DNA from: Paracidovorax wautersii | Lineage (GTDB): Bacteria > Pseudomonadota > Gammaproteobacteria > Burkholderiales > Burkholderiaceae_C | DNA: 64,000 nt | Reading direction: 5' to 3' | Assembly: GCF_900113035.1 (NCBI RefSeq) | Contig: NZ_FONX01000011.1 | Span: 1-64,000, forward strand | Shown here: piece by piece, positions 44,420 to 52,767 of the stretch | Layout: each line of letters begins with the position of its first letter | Position numbering within the stretch: the first letter of the stretch is position 1 | The notes under the pieces: generated by a model | Told to the model about the DNA's origin: nothing | The model's database searches: none | What the model saw: only the letters and a program-made list of their open reading frames with translations | Translations under genes and position numbers: made by a program

Positions 44420-44660
44420 GTGGGTGTCCTGATGACGGGCCGACCGGGAGGCCTTTTGGCCTTTTCGAGGTAGGGCCTTTCCCCTTGCACCCCATTCCCT
44501 TGCCATTTCGGCCCTTTGGCCTTTAACCGTTTCGGTATAGCGAGGCCTGGGTTGCGGCTCCAGCGTCAATGTGGAACCCGCTCGAATGCATTGGACGGCG
44601 ACCCGGCGCTGGCCTCTGCCTATGCTGTGGGAACGCTGCTTCCGCCAGGTAGGTTGTTCT
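44420..44660. other. Relaxase upstream region with repeated GGCCTTT tracts; candidate oriT
   Basis: Between 44450 and 44525 the tract GGCCTTT or its variants occurs at least four times (CCTTTTGGCCTTTTCG, GGGCCTTTCCCC, GGCCCTTTGGCCTTTA), including inverted parts. Repeats next to a relaxase gene are a usual oriT setting, and an oriT near traI is known in ICEclc. No nick site can be assigned. No gene is seen. Confidence 0.4.
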
Positions 44661-44666
44661 CACTCA

Positions 44667-44705
44667 GGCGACTAAGTTGACAGACGCGACAAAGGCGACT
44701 AGAGT
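44667..44705 (+). promoter_or_regulatory. Promoter of the Xre/RES operon with repeated GGCGACTA
   Basis: TTGACA (44677-44682), 17 bases and TAGAGT (44700-44705) make a good sigma-70 promoter. GGCGACTA occurs at 44667-44674 and 44694-44701, flanking and overlapping the promoter. The repeats are likely operators for autoregulation by the antitoxin. Confidence 0.7.
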
Positions 44706-44732
44706 GAATCCTGTCCCAAACCTACTCGGGAG

Positions 44733-45365
44733 ATGACCATGCCCACTGCCATTGAATTCATTGCCGACCGTCTGCCGCGCGTCACGGTGGAAGATGTACG
44801 CCGCTTCGCGGATACCGTCGAAATCCGGGATGCCACGGCTTTCGCGGCCGAGTTGCAGGCGTTCGTCCACGAGCGTGTGGAAGCGGTGACACTGCCCGCC
44901 AACTTGGAGGGGGAGACCGTTGGGCAGGCCCTTGCACGCAAGGCGGCCGCGCTGCGCGCCGACACGCGCTGGGCACCGAATGAAACCGACGTCCAGCGAG
45001 GCCGCGCCGTGCTGCTGGAAACCTTCAACCAGCCGCACAACCTGCCGCCCGCGGAGTTCGCCAAGCTGGCGGACAAGTCGCGCCAGCAGATCTACAAGGA
45101 CATCCTCGCGCGTCGGCTGCTGGCGCTGAACGTGGGGCCGCGCGGTCAGAAGCTGCCCGACTGGCAGCTCGACCCGGTGAAACAGCAGTTGACCCAAACC
45201 GTGCTTCAGGAGGTCGAGGGTATCGATCACTGGACGATCTACCGCGCACTGTCCGAACCGCTCGAAGGCTTGGGTGGGCGCTCGCCGGTGGATGCGGTGA
45301 CGCATGGCACGATCGATGACGTGGCCGAGGCCGTGTTCAACGTGCTGGGCGTCCAGGTGCATTGA
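44733..45365 (+). CDS. Xre/MbcA/ParS-type antitoxin of a RES toxin
   Basis: 210 residues (or two fewer from the next ATG). Residues about 85-150 contain an HTH-like segment (AEFAKLADKSRQQIYKDILA, RRLLALNVGPRGQKLPDWQL). The end carries the toxin-binding signature HWTIYRALSEPLEGLGGRSP followed by VDAVTHGTIDDVAEAVFNVL. It precedes the RES gene by 12 bases, the standard antitoxin-toxin order. The N-terminal 80 residues are an extra helical domain compared with short Xre antitoxins. The C-terminal 100 residues align with the end of the ICE integrase. Confidence 0.85.
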   Translation: MTMPTAIEFIADRLPRVTVEDVRRFADTVEIRDATAFAAELQAFVHERVEAVTLPANLEGETVGQALARKAAALRADTRWAPNETDVQRGRAVLLETFNQPHNLPPAEFAKLADKSRQQIYKDILARRLLALNVGPRGQKLPDWQLDPVKQQLTQTVLQEVEGIDHWTIYRALSEPLEGLGGRSPVDAVTHGTIDDVAEAVFNVLGVQVH

Positions 45366-45377
45366 AGCGAGATCGCC

Positions 45378-46010
45378 ATGAGCCACGAGCTGCCTTCGTT
45401 CCTGATCGATGCCGGTGAACTGCTCCAGCATGTGAGCCGCGTCGTCTATCGGGGCAGCCCGCTGTACTATGGTCGCAGCAGCACGAATCGCTACGATGAC
45501 CCGGCGGGGGCCTACGGCGTGCTCTACCTGGGGCGCGACCTGCCCACGGCGCTGATGGAGTCGGTGTTTCACAAGCACCAGTGGCTTGAAGACACGAAGC
45601 GCTCCATCGCCCTGAAGGAGGTCCACGCCCGGATGGTCCGCGCCGTGGGCGTGCTGGACGACGTGCTCCTGGCCGACCTCACGGCGCCGGGCGTCATGGC
45701 GGGCTACTTCGGCCTGAATCTGGAGCAGTTGGCGAGCCGCGACTACACGCACACGCAGCAGGTGTCCGCTCAGGTGCATGCGATGGTCGGCGACGACGGC
45801 CAGCCGCTGTTCGACGGGGTGCTCTATCCGTCGCGCAACAACTATCCCGCCGCGAGCATCGCCCTGTTCGAGCGTGCGGGAACGAAGGTCAGCGTTGTCG
45901 AGGACATCGACCTGGTTGACCATGTGGACTGGCCGCGTTTCGTTGCCACCTACCGCATCGGCGTGGAGCCCGACCCCGGCCCGGTGGAACCGGATGACGA
46001 AGCGTCCTGA
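45378..46010 (+). CDS. RES-domain toxin (NAD+-degrading family)
   Basis: 210 residues. The conserved RES core is clear: VVYRGSPLYYGRSSTNRYDD with the Arg, PAGAYGVLYLGRDLPTALME with Tyr and Glu, and the Ser in YPSRNNYPAASIALFE. RES toxins deplete NAD+ and stop growth unless bound by the Xre partner. Encoded immediately after the antitoxin on the ICE, between the relaxase and the transfer operon, it is likely a maintenance or defence module. Confidence 0.9.
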   Translation: MSHELPSFLIDAGELLQHVSRVVYRGSPLYYGRSSTNRYDDPAGAYGVLYLGRDLPTALMESVFHKHQWLEDTKRSIALKEVHARMVRAVGVLDDVLLADLTAPGVMAGYFGLNLEQLASRDYTHTQQVSAQVHAMVGDDGQPLFDGVLYPSRNNYPAASIALFERAGTKVSVVEDIDLVDHVDWPRFVATYRIGVEPDPGPVEPDDEAS

Positions 46011-46094
46011 AGCAGCAAGAAAACACATTGAAGCCCGAAACGGAATGAAGTGGAGCAAACAGGAATAGGCATTCCTCAGTAGCAGGAGACGACC

Positions 46095-46460
46095 ATGAAC
46101 ACGACGACCCGCACCAGTACCGCAGAACGCCTCGGCCGTACCTTTGGCCGCGGATGGCGCGTCTATGCGCGTGGCGAACGGCGGGTATCGAATTGGTTGG
46201 TGGCCAAAGGGGTGCCTTCGGTTGGTGCCACAGTGCTGCTGTGGGTGGTCAAGCTGGCTGTGCTGGGCGCGCTGCTCTACGCCGCCTTCTGGTTCGCACT
46301 CGTGTTGCTGGGAGTCGTGGTGGCGGGATGGGCGGCGGCTGCCAATACATCGGAAGAAGACGAGTGGCCGTTCACCGACCTCACCGAACTGCGCAAGACA
46401 CCCGGCTACGATCCCAATCTGTACAACGATACGTCGCACGAGTTGTACACCGACGACTGA
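46095..46460 (+). CDS. DUF3742 family ICE protein
   Basis: 121 residues: TAERLGRTFGRGWRVYARGE, a membrane-spanning pair (about 45-85, ATVLLWVVKLAVLGALLYAA and onwards), and WPFTDLTELRKTPGYDPNLY at the end. This small membrane protein is regularly found convergent with traG in PFGI-1-type ICEs, as here. Its function is not known. The ATG is preceded by GCAGGAGACG. Confidence 0.88.
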   Translation: MNTTTRTSTAERLGRTFGRGWRVYARGERRVSNWLVAKGVPSVGATVLLWVVKLAVLGALLYAAFWFALVLLGVVVAGWAAAANTSEEDEWPFTDLTELRKTPGYDPNLYNDTSHELYTDD

Positions 46461-46471
46461 TCGGCACCGCG

Positions 46472-47992
46472 CTACTTCAGCTTACCTCCGGTAAGGGCCC
46501 CAGCGCCCTTACCGCCTGCTTGGCCGGCGCTCTTGCTGCCATCTGAAAGCCCCTGGATGACGTGCCCGGCCCGAATCCCAACCCAGGTAAGGCTCGCAAG
46601 CCAAAAGCCCGGCAAGACCAGGAACATCGTGCCCATGACGAACATCAGGAGCAGGTCGCCAAAGGCATTGTTCAACCCCACCAGCGGATCGAAGTTAGTG
46701 TGTGGCCGGTTCCAGCCGAAGCCCCACCCATAGAGCGCATCGAGGATGGTGCTGTCGATCCAGCGTGCGAGTTGGAACCAGAAATCGGTGAAGAACAGCG
46801 CGAATTGCACGACGCTGACGGTGACGACCGTCTTCAGGTCATAGGTTCCGACGACCAGTACGAGCGGGATGCAGATGACCAGTGCCATCTTGAGCAAGGC
46901 AAGCACCATGGGCAGCGCCTGGCGCACCACGTCCATGGCGGGAAATGCGGCAAGTGCCCCGACCGCCATTCCTACATCCCCCGTGGCCCGCGTCACGATG
47001 TTCGGCAGGGTCTTGTCGATCTGGCCGCCGTAGTCGGTATAGACCGAACCCTGGTTGAGCTTCTGCTGTCGCGGTGACGCGATGGTACGGACCACCGAAT
47101 CGTCCACCTCGGTACGGCTCAGGAACCCGGCCCAGCCCGCCAAGCGATTCAACAGGCTGGGGTCCACCTGGCCCAGCAGCCGTGCCCGCAGGCCGTTGCT
47201 GCCATCGGCCCACCACTGCCTGCAGGTCGGGTAGCCGCCGCCACTGGCCACCTGCGCAAGCCCTGCGTCGCGGGTGTCGTCATAGGGCCATGACTCGCGC
47301 GCCGTGCTGGAACGGTAGCTGTCGTAGTAGCCGCCGGTATCCGTGAAAAACCTCGAACCGATCCAGGTCACGTCGTTCATTTGAGCGTCGTCCAGCTCCG
47401 GCCGCGCCATGAACAATTTAGCGCGTGCAGGTCCGTAGCAGTCGTGTGTGAAATCGGCCACTTCCTGAGCCAGAACCGGGTCATTGATGCGGGTAGCGTC
47501 GATCTCCATGCGCATCTGTCGCAGGTCTGTCCCGCACGGGATTGCCGCCACCGAGGCGCTGGTGACGGCGCGCGAGAGCGCGTGCATGAAGGCCCACCAG
47601 ACCGGCACCTTGGCACTCTGGTTGTTGATGGTGCTGAAGGACTGGGACCAGCCGGTATCCGTGGGCTGCGGCACGTTGACCTGGCACTGGGCCGAGCGCG
47701 AGCTGTCGTACTGAATTGTGTTGAGGTCCACGTCGATGAAGGGGATGCCGGCGAACATCACCACCACGATGGCGACGAACACCCGGTTCTCGATGCGTGC
47801 GGCCGAGAGCACGCCCTTGTTGCCTTCGTCGGCACCTTCCGCACGGGCCTTAAGCCATTCCTGCACGATGATCGCCACGAAGGGCAGTGCGAATACCCCG
47901 CTGGATACCAGTACCGCCCAGATGCCGTTGTTGACGATCCAGGACACCAAGGTCAGGTAGTACTCCAGGTAGTCGGTTGTGAAAAGCGTCAT
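46472..47992 (-). CDS. traG: TraG N-terminal-domain conjugal transfer protein
   Basis: 506 residues with membrane segments near the N-terminus (WIVNNGIWAVLVSSGVFALP) and in the C-terminal third (MVLALLKMALVICIPLVLVV, and more after residue 380). The large central region is predicted periplasmic. It matches the TraG-N/ICE family of inner-membrane proteins used for mating-pair stabilisation and pore assembly. It is the distal gene of the long minus-strand transfer operon. Confidence 0.9.
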   Translation of the reverse strand: MTLFTTDYLEYYLTLVSWIVNNGIWAVLVSSGVFALPFVAIIVQEWLKARAEGADEGNKGVLSAARIENRVFVAIVVVMFAGIPFIDVDLNTIQYDSSRSAQCQVNVPQPTDTGWSQSFSTINNQSAKVPVWWAFMHALSRAVTSASVAAIPCGTDLRQMRMEIDATRINDPVLAQEVADFTHDCYGPARAKLFMARPELDDAQMNDVTWIGSRFFTDTGGYYDSYRSSTARESWPYDDTRDAGLAQVASGGGYPTCRQWWADGSNGLRARLLGQVDPSLLNRLAGWAGFLSRTEVDDSVVRTIASPRQQKLNQGSVYTDYGGQIDKTLPNIVTRATGDVGMAVGALAAFPAMDVVRQALPMVLALLKMALVICIPLVLVVGTYDLKTVVTVSVVQFALFFTDFWFQLARWIDSTILDALYGWGFGWNRPHTNFDPLVGLNNAFGDLLLMFVMGTMFLVLPGFWLASLTWVGIRAGHVIQGLSDGSKSAGQAGGKGAGALTGGKLK

Positions 47993-48007
47993 GGCTCGGA
48001 CCTCCCC

Positions 48008-48364
48008 TCAGCCCTGCATCAACAGGCTGGCTTCAAGCGCCACGATGGCAACGACGCCGGCGATCTCGCTGCGTACCAGGCGGCGCCGCGCTTGCGCGTC
48101 GTCCTCACGCGCAAGCAGCCGGCGACGCATCCAGACCCAGCCGTAGGCCGTCGCGCCATACAGGCACAGCCGCCAGACCAGGAAGTAGCCCGCTGCTGCC
48201 GCCAGCCAACGCTCCCAGCCCGCGACACTTCCGACGAGGTAGATGCCAACGATGTTGGCACCCACGGCGACGGCCGCGAGTACCATCGTCCACAGCAGCG
48301 CCTTCGCTGCGCGCCGGTTGAACAGCCAGCGCGGGCGCAGCCAGGCCGCACGCATCAGGCTCAT
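48008..48364 (-). CDS. Small ICE transfer-region membrane protein (118 aa)
   Basis: It overlaps the upstream gene by four bases. Hydrophobic segments are at about residues 20-45 (LLWTMVLAAVAVGANIVGIY) and 50-72. The Arg-rich stretch WVWMRRRLLAREDDAQARRR follows, with a short hydrophobic end. It occupies the position between the PFL_4711-like protein and TraG where related ICEs encode a conserved small membrane protein. No function is known. Confidence 0.8.
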   Translation of the reverse strand: MSLMRAAWLRPRWLFNRRAAKALLWTMVLAAVAVGANIVGIYLVGSVAGWERWLAAAAGYFLVWRLCLYGATAYGWVWMRRRLLAREDDAQARRRLVRSEIAGVVAIVALEASLLMQG

Positions 48365-49755
48365 GGCCGGCCTCCCGGATTGCCCTTCTGCAACTGATCG
48401 AGGCGGTCAGGCACCGGATCGCCTTCGTAGATGCCACGCGAGCCCGCCGCGCGCGTGCCGTGGCGCTGGATGATCGCCATGGGCGAGTTGTTCGCCAGCT
48501 CCCGGCGCAGCTCCAGCTCGGTCTTGAGGTTGCGAATCTCGCGATCGAGCGTGTCGCTCTCGTGGTTCACCGCCTCCACGGCGAGCTGGTTGGCCGCCAC
48601 GTTGGGCTCCTTCTTGCCGGTCAGCAGCGTGCGTTGCAGCAGTAGCGCCTTCTCCAGCACCGACGCCAGCGCAACCTCGGACGCCAGGCGCTGCGACAGC
48701 AGGTGCTGGTCCGGTTCGTCGCGCAGTGCCTCGACCACGCCGCGCGTGATGGGCAGCGACGCGCTGCCGGCCTCCCGCAGGTTTTCGGGCGTCGTGTTCT
48801 TCGCCTTGGAGACCAGGTCCTGGAGCGCCTGCAGCTTGGCGTCGTACTCCTCCTGGATCAGGGGCGTCAGCCCGACGCCGGGCACCGTCTCCGTCTTGGT
48901 GCAGGCGTCGCAGGTGCGCTGCTCCTTCTCGCCGAGCACCCGTGTTGCCCACTCGATGGCCGCCTGCGGCGTGGTCCAGGTTTGGCACGACAGGCTCGTG
49001 CAACTGGCCGGAGCGATTGCCGACGTGTCGGTCACCCCGCGGCCATTGACCAGGTTGTAGCCCGCGCGGGTGACGTCACCGACCACCTTGATCGCGGGCT
49101 GACCGGAGCCGCCGGCATTGCTTCCCCCGACCCAGGGCACGCCATCGTTGCCACGGCGCGTCTCGGCCTGCTCGATGGCCGAGACGGCATCCGTGCTCGA
49201 AACAGCGTCACGCAGCGCCAACCCCTCTGCCATCTGGCTCCAGCCGAGTTGGCCGCCAGCCGTTTCGGCCATCTTTTCGGCCATGGCGCGGCACGTCAGC
49301 TTCGAGCGGTCGAAATCCAGCCGCGCTTGCAGAACGCCGTTGGTGAGCAGGTTGTAGAGGCCTGGATCTGCACGCTGGATGATCAACGCCGGCAGGGACG
49401 CCACAGCACTCGTAGCACTCTGGATCACCGAGGACATGATCTGCTGAAAGCCATTGGTGACACCGTTGAGTTGATTCTTCAACGTGGTCTGGATGCTCAT
49501 GTCGCCGCAGATCAGATTGCTGTTCCAGCCGACACCCACGCCGAGCGAGCGCATGCCGGCTGCGCGGCCCATCGAAACGGCGCTGCCGCCGCCGATGGAG
49601 TACATGACGTCATCGCCGATGACGTTGCCGCTGGTCTGGTAGCCCAGTTGGCCCCAGGCCACGCCGCTTGCCAGAACCAACGCGCCGGTAAGCGCCAAAC
49701 AGATCCTCTTGCCACGAGCCGGTGGGGAGAACTGCATAGAGTCGGAACGCTTCAT
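48361..49755 (-). CDS. ICE transfer protein, TIGR03755/PFL_4711 family (exported)
   Basis: 464 residues with a signal peptide (RICLALTGALVLASGVAWGQ). It is a periplasmic protein with a Cys pair in CDACTKTETVPG and long helical segments near the end (DTLDREIRNLKTELELRREL). The family is a conserved component of MPF-G secretion systems and occurs next to the TIGR03756 and TIGR03757 genes, as here. It probably belongs to the TraH/TraN-like pilus-assembly group. Confidence 0.88.
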   Translation of the reverse strand: MKRSDSMQFSPPARGKRICLALTGALVLASGVAWGQLGYQTSGNVIGDDVMYSIGGGSAVSMGRAAGMRSLGVGVGWNSNLICGDMSIQTTLKNQLNGVTNGFQQIMSSVIQSATSAVASLPALIIQRADPGLYNLLTNGVLQARLDFDRSKLTCRAMAEKMAETAGGQLGWSQMAEGLALRDAVSSTDAVSAIEQAETRRGNDGVPWVGGSNAGGSGQPAIKVVGDVTRAGYNLVNGRGVTDTSAIAPASCTSLSCQTWTTPQAAIEWATRVLGEKEQRTCDACTKTETVPGVGLTPLIQEEYDAKLQALQDLVSKAKNTTPENLREAGSASLPITRGVVEALRDEPDQHLLSQRLASEVALASVLEKALLLQRTLLTGKKEPNVAANQLAVEAVNHESDTLDREIRNLKTELELRRELANNSPMAIIQRHGTRAAGSRGIYEGDPVPDRLDQLQKGNPGGRP

Positions 49756-49764
49756 CGCGGCACC

Positions 49765-50712
49765 TCAAAGGAAATCAACGCTGCCAAGGAACACCTGTCC
49801 ACGGCGTTCGCAGCAGGCATACGGCCGCCACAGCGCCCAGGCGTAGTCGCCTTGCTGGGCCTGAGTCAGGAAGCCGGTGCGTGGGAAAACCGTGCAGGAC
49901 GAGGACAGGACGGGCGTGAGTTCCTGCCACTTGCCAGTCGAGGCATCACCCTCCATCAGCGCGCTGGCGGGCCAGTAGCCATCGCGGGCATTGGCAAGCA
50001 GCGGCTGGTACACGTGCAACTGCCCGCGGCGCGTGACGACATCGCCCGCACGCTGGGCCACCACGGCTCCCGATTTGTGGTCGTCGGTCTGGTGCAGGAA
50101 GCCGCCGCGGGGATACACGTTGCCCCAAAGGTTCATCGTGGTGCGTGCGCCGACCTCGCGCATGCCGGGAATCAATGCCTCCGGGTAGGCCATCTCGGGC
50201 ACGTTGTAGCGCCAGGCAAGCGTGTCCAAGGTGCTGAGCAGATACGGCATGAATGCCGTTCCCGCGCCCTCGCAGAAGTAGCCCGAGGACGAAACAAACT
50301 GGTTGAACACCTCGACGCCGGGATGGCCGATCACGTCGGCGTTCTTGAATTTCGCGAGATTGTTTTCGTGATCCTCGTTCGTCGTTCCATCGCCGCCCGC
50401 TTGGGCGGACGGGTTGGCCGTACTCATCGCCCGGACTTCGACCCACGGGTTCTCGCCCGTGTTGCTGTAGCTGGAGACGACCGCATCGGGGATGTAGTGG
50501 CGCACCTTGACAGAGGTGCGCACCGTGCAGCCTCCCCAGGTGCAGTAGAGCCAGTAGCAGATACCCACCACCCGGTACTCCAAGCAATCGGGCGAGGCCA
50601 CCGAGGCAACGATGGCGGTGGTGTTCAAGGCGTAGCTACCCGTGGCGCTGAGCAGCAGCAAGGAAGCCACGCCAGCCCGCATGCGGCGCATAAGGTCGAA
50701 TGGCCTCGTCAT
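49765..50712 (-). CDS. ICE transfer protein, TIGR03756/PFL_4710 family (TraU-like)
   Basis: 315 residues; the start is the ATG overlapping the upstream gene by four bases. Signal peptide RMRAGVASLLLLSATGSYAL, then Cys-rich SPDCLEYRVVGICYWLYCTW, as in TraU-family proteins of F-type systems. Later Cys residues suggest several disulfides, matching the DsbA-like gene in the same operon. It is a periplasmic mating-pair component. Confidence 0.9.
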   Translation of the reverse strand: MTRPFDLMRRMRAGVASLLLLSATGSYALNTTAIVASVASPDCLEYRVVGICYWLYCTWGGCTVRTSVKVRHYIPDAVVSSYSNTGENPWVEVRAMSTANPSAQAGGDGTTNEDHENNLAKFKNADVIGHPGVEVFNQFVSSSGYFCEGAGTAFMPYLLSTLDTLAWRYNVPEMAYPEALIPGMREVGARTTMNLWGNVYPRGGFLHQTDDHKSGAVVAQRAGDVVTRRGQLHVYQPLLANARDGYWPASALMEGDASTGKWQELTPVLSSSCTVFPRTGFLTQAQQGDYAWALWRPYACCERRGQVFLGSVDFL

Positions 50713-51155
50713 GGCTGGGTCCTCCGACGCTGCTCGATGCGCGCGACAGCGCGGGCCACATCCGGCTCGCCATAGACCACGTAGCGCTGATCCACCACGA
50801 CAGCCGGGATGCTGGTGATGCCCAGGCTCCATGCGTCGGTGACGCCCTGGTATGCGGAAGCGATGCGGCGCTGTAGGTCGGCGCCGCCTTGGTTCAGCCG
50901 ACGCTTGACGGTGGCCGCCGCCTGTTCGGGGGCGGCGGGCAGTTCCGCAGAAAGCTCCGCTTCAATCCGGCGGGCTTCGTCCAGCTCGATCAGCCGCTCG
51001 CCGCCCATGGTCTTGACCGGGTGGTGGCTGTCGGTGACGACCAGTACGTCGGCTGCGAAGGTGACGGGGCTGAACACGGCCAGGGACGCCGGCAGCGCCA
51101 CGACGAGACCAAGGGTTCGCCAGCCCGACGCGAACGTGGAAAAGGATGCCGGCAT
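50709..51155 (-). CDS. ICE transfer protein, TIGR03757/PFL_4709 family (TrbC/TraW-like)
   Basis: 148 residues with an N-terminal signal (LGLVVALPASLAVFSPVTFA). The mature domain has a thioredoxin-like layout (ADVLVVTDSHHPVKTMGGER ... WSLGITSIPAVVVDQRYVVY) without an active CxxC. Members of this family are paired with the TraU-like protein, and the two genes overlap here. It is probably a periplasmic pilus-assembly factor. Confidence 0.88.
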   Translation of the reverse strand: MPASFSTFASGWRTLGLVVALPASLAVFSPVTFAADVLVVTDSHHPVKTMGGERLIELDEARRIEAELSAELPAAPEQAAATVKRRLNQGGADLQRRIASAYQGVTDAWSLGITSIPAVVVDQRYVVYGEPDVARAVARIEQRRRTQP

Positions 51156-51316
51156 GTCGCGTGCCCCGAAAGTTGATCAGGGCCATAGTCAAACGCGAAC
51201 CCGATGCCACCCCAACAAACAATGCGCATCGCGGGCTGCCCGCATACCTGCTTGTCCCGGGCCATAAAAAAACGGAGGCCGAAGCCTCCGCGAGGATCAA
51301 TGAAGCAATGCGACCG

Positions 51317-51811
51317 TTACAGCAGGCCTGACTCCGCAAAGGAGAACGGGGAACCTTGGCCTACGATGATGTGATCCAGTACCCGTACATCGATGAGCGC
51401 CAGCGCGGCCTGCAGTTGCTGGGTCAGCACACGATCCGCGCTCGACGGCTCGGAGATGCCCGAGGGGTGCTGGTGCGCGAAGATCACCGCGGCGGCGTTC
51501 AACTCCAGCACACGCTGTACGACGACACGTGGATAAACAGAAGTCGAGTTGATCGTGCCCCTGAACAATGGCTCGTAGGCCAGCACCTGGTGCATGCTAT
51601 CCAGGAACACAGCGGCGAATATCTCGTTGGGTTCAGCGACCAGTTTCACGCGCAGATAGTCCCGCACGGCGGCCGGCTGGCTGAGGCATGGTCCAGCTTT
51701 GAAGATCCGTTTTTCCAGCAGCACGATGGCCTGCTGGATGATCCAGTCTTCGTGCTGGGCAGCTACGGCGGAAAGCGACTCCACACAGGAGTCATTGATG
51801 GCGAAAGACAT
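51317..51811 (-). CDS. RadC/JAB-domain protein
   Basis: 164 residues from MSFAINDSCVESLSAVAAQH; a longer upstream frame has an atypical Arg/Pro-rich start and is not used. The MPN/JAMM metal site is visible in AAAVIFAHQHPSGISEPSSA followed by Asp (HxH...S...D). It lacks the N-terminal helix-hairpin-helix region of chromosomal RadC. Such RadC-like genes are common within ICE transfer operons. Their role is unknown, despite the DNA-repair name. Confidence 0.9.
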   Translation of the reverse strand: MSFAINDSCVESLSAVAAQHEDWIIQQAIVLLEKRIFKAGPCLSQPAAVRDYLRVKLVAEPNEIFAAVFLDSMHQVLAYEPLFRGTINSTSVYPRVVVQRVLELNAAAVIFAHQHPSGISEPSSADRVLTQQLQAALALIDVRVLDHIIVGQGSPFSFAESGLL

Positions 51812-51989
51812 GGCGAACCTCCAGACGGTGAGATCGGAGGGCGCGCGCCCCCGAGGGCAAGCCCTCCTGGGGATGAGAATGAAAAGATGCATCCATCACC
51901 GCGATTGCGGTGACCGTTCGCGGCCAGGATGCAAGGCGAACGAGTCGCGGTCAGCGCAGAGGACTGCGCCGTAGCCTTGAAGACCGGGG

Positions 51990-52754
51990 CTACCTGGGCA
52001 TGTCGCCGACGACGTCGGCAGGCATTTCGGATGTGGGTGTGCTGGTCGGACCCTCAGCCGCCAGCATGTCCATGGCTGACAGCAAGGCATCGCCCTCGAT
52101 CGGCCCCTGCAGCAGGATGGCCTGGCCCGTTTGGCGATCGAGCAGGCGCAGCGACGGCGTGGCGGTTACGCCGCTCTTGGTGGCTTCCGCAGCCTGGGCG
52201 CGGATAGCCGCACTGGGCCTTTCGCTTGCCATGCACTGCTCGCTGGCTGGCGTCGATTCGGGGTACCGCAAGCCATCGGGCAAGCCCTGGCCGCCGCTGC
52301 GCGTGTGGGCATAGACCCATTCGATCGCCTGCCAGAACGCGACATGCCCACCTGCTTCGGCAGCGCATTCCACTAGGCGTGCCTCGGCTGACGCGGCCGG
52401 CTCGTGCTCGGCCAGCGGCTGGTGGTGCCATTGCAGCGCCACGTCGGTGTTGTTGCCGATCCACCGCTTGAGCTGCGGGAAATACTCCCGGCAGAACGGG
52501 CACTCCAGGTCGGCATAGAGCGTCAGCGTGAAACGGCCTTTGGGGTTGCCCATTAGCCAGGGCGGCCCGGCCACCGGTGCCATGCTGACCGGCGTGGGCG
52601 GCTGCGGCGGGGATTCGCCGGGCGACCTTGACACAAGCCAGATCAGCAGCAGCGCGACCAGCACAGCAGCCAATGCCCAGGGCCAGCGGGGCCGCCCGTT
52701 GCGGCGGCGGAACGCCTGGACCTGCATCGGAATGGAAGGACGTTTCTGTTCCAT
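51990..52754 (-). CDS. Membrane-anchored DsbA/DsbG-like thioredoxin of the transfer operon
   Basis: 254 residues with one N-terminal membrane anchor (about 25-42, WPWALAAVLVALLLIWLVSR). A periplasmic thioredoxin fold has the active site Cys-Pro-Phe-Cys in YADLECPFCREYFPQLKRWI and the cis-Pro loop SGVTATPSLRLLDRQTGQ. It probably forms or repairs disulfides in the Cys-rich TraU-like and other periplasmic transfer proteins. It lies 13 bases after the TraC stop in the same operon. Confidence 0.9.
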   Translation of the reverse strand: MEQKRPSIPMQVQAFRRRNGRPRWPWALAAVLVALLLIWLVSRSPGESPPQPPTPVSMAPVAGPPWLMGNPKGRFTLTLYADLECPFCREYFPQLKRWIGNNTDVALQWHHQPLAEHEPAASAEARLVECAAEAGGHVAFWQAIEWVYAHTRSGGQGLPDGLRYPESTPASEQCMASERPSAAIRAQAAEATKSGVTATPSLRLLDRQTGQAILLQGPIEGDALLSAMDMLAAEGPTSTPTSEMPADVVGDMPR

Positions 52755-52767
52755 GGCGTTCTCCGTC

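Noticed and set aside
44664-46439. 591-residue minus-strand frame across the Xre/RES region
   Set aside because: It opposes two well-supported domain proteins and has a repetitive Arg/Gln/His composition typical of shadows.
48703-50775. 690-residue plus-strand frame across the TIGR03755/03756 genes
   Set aside because: Antisense to two exported transfer proteins with clear signal peptides; no domain visible.
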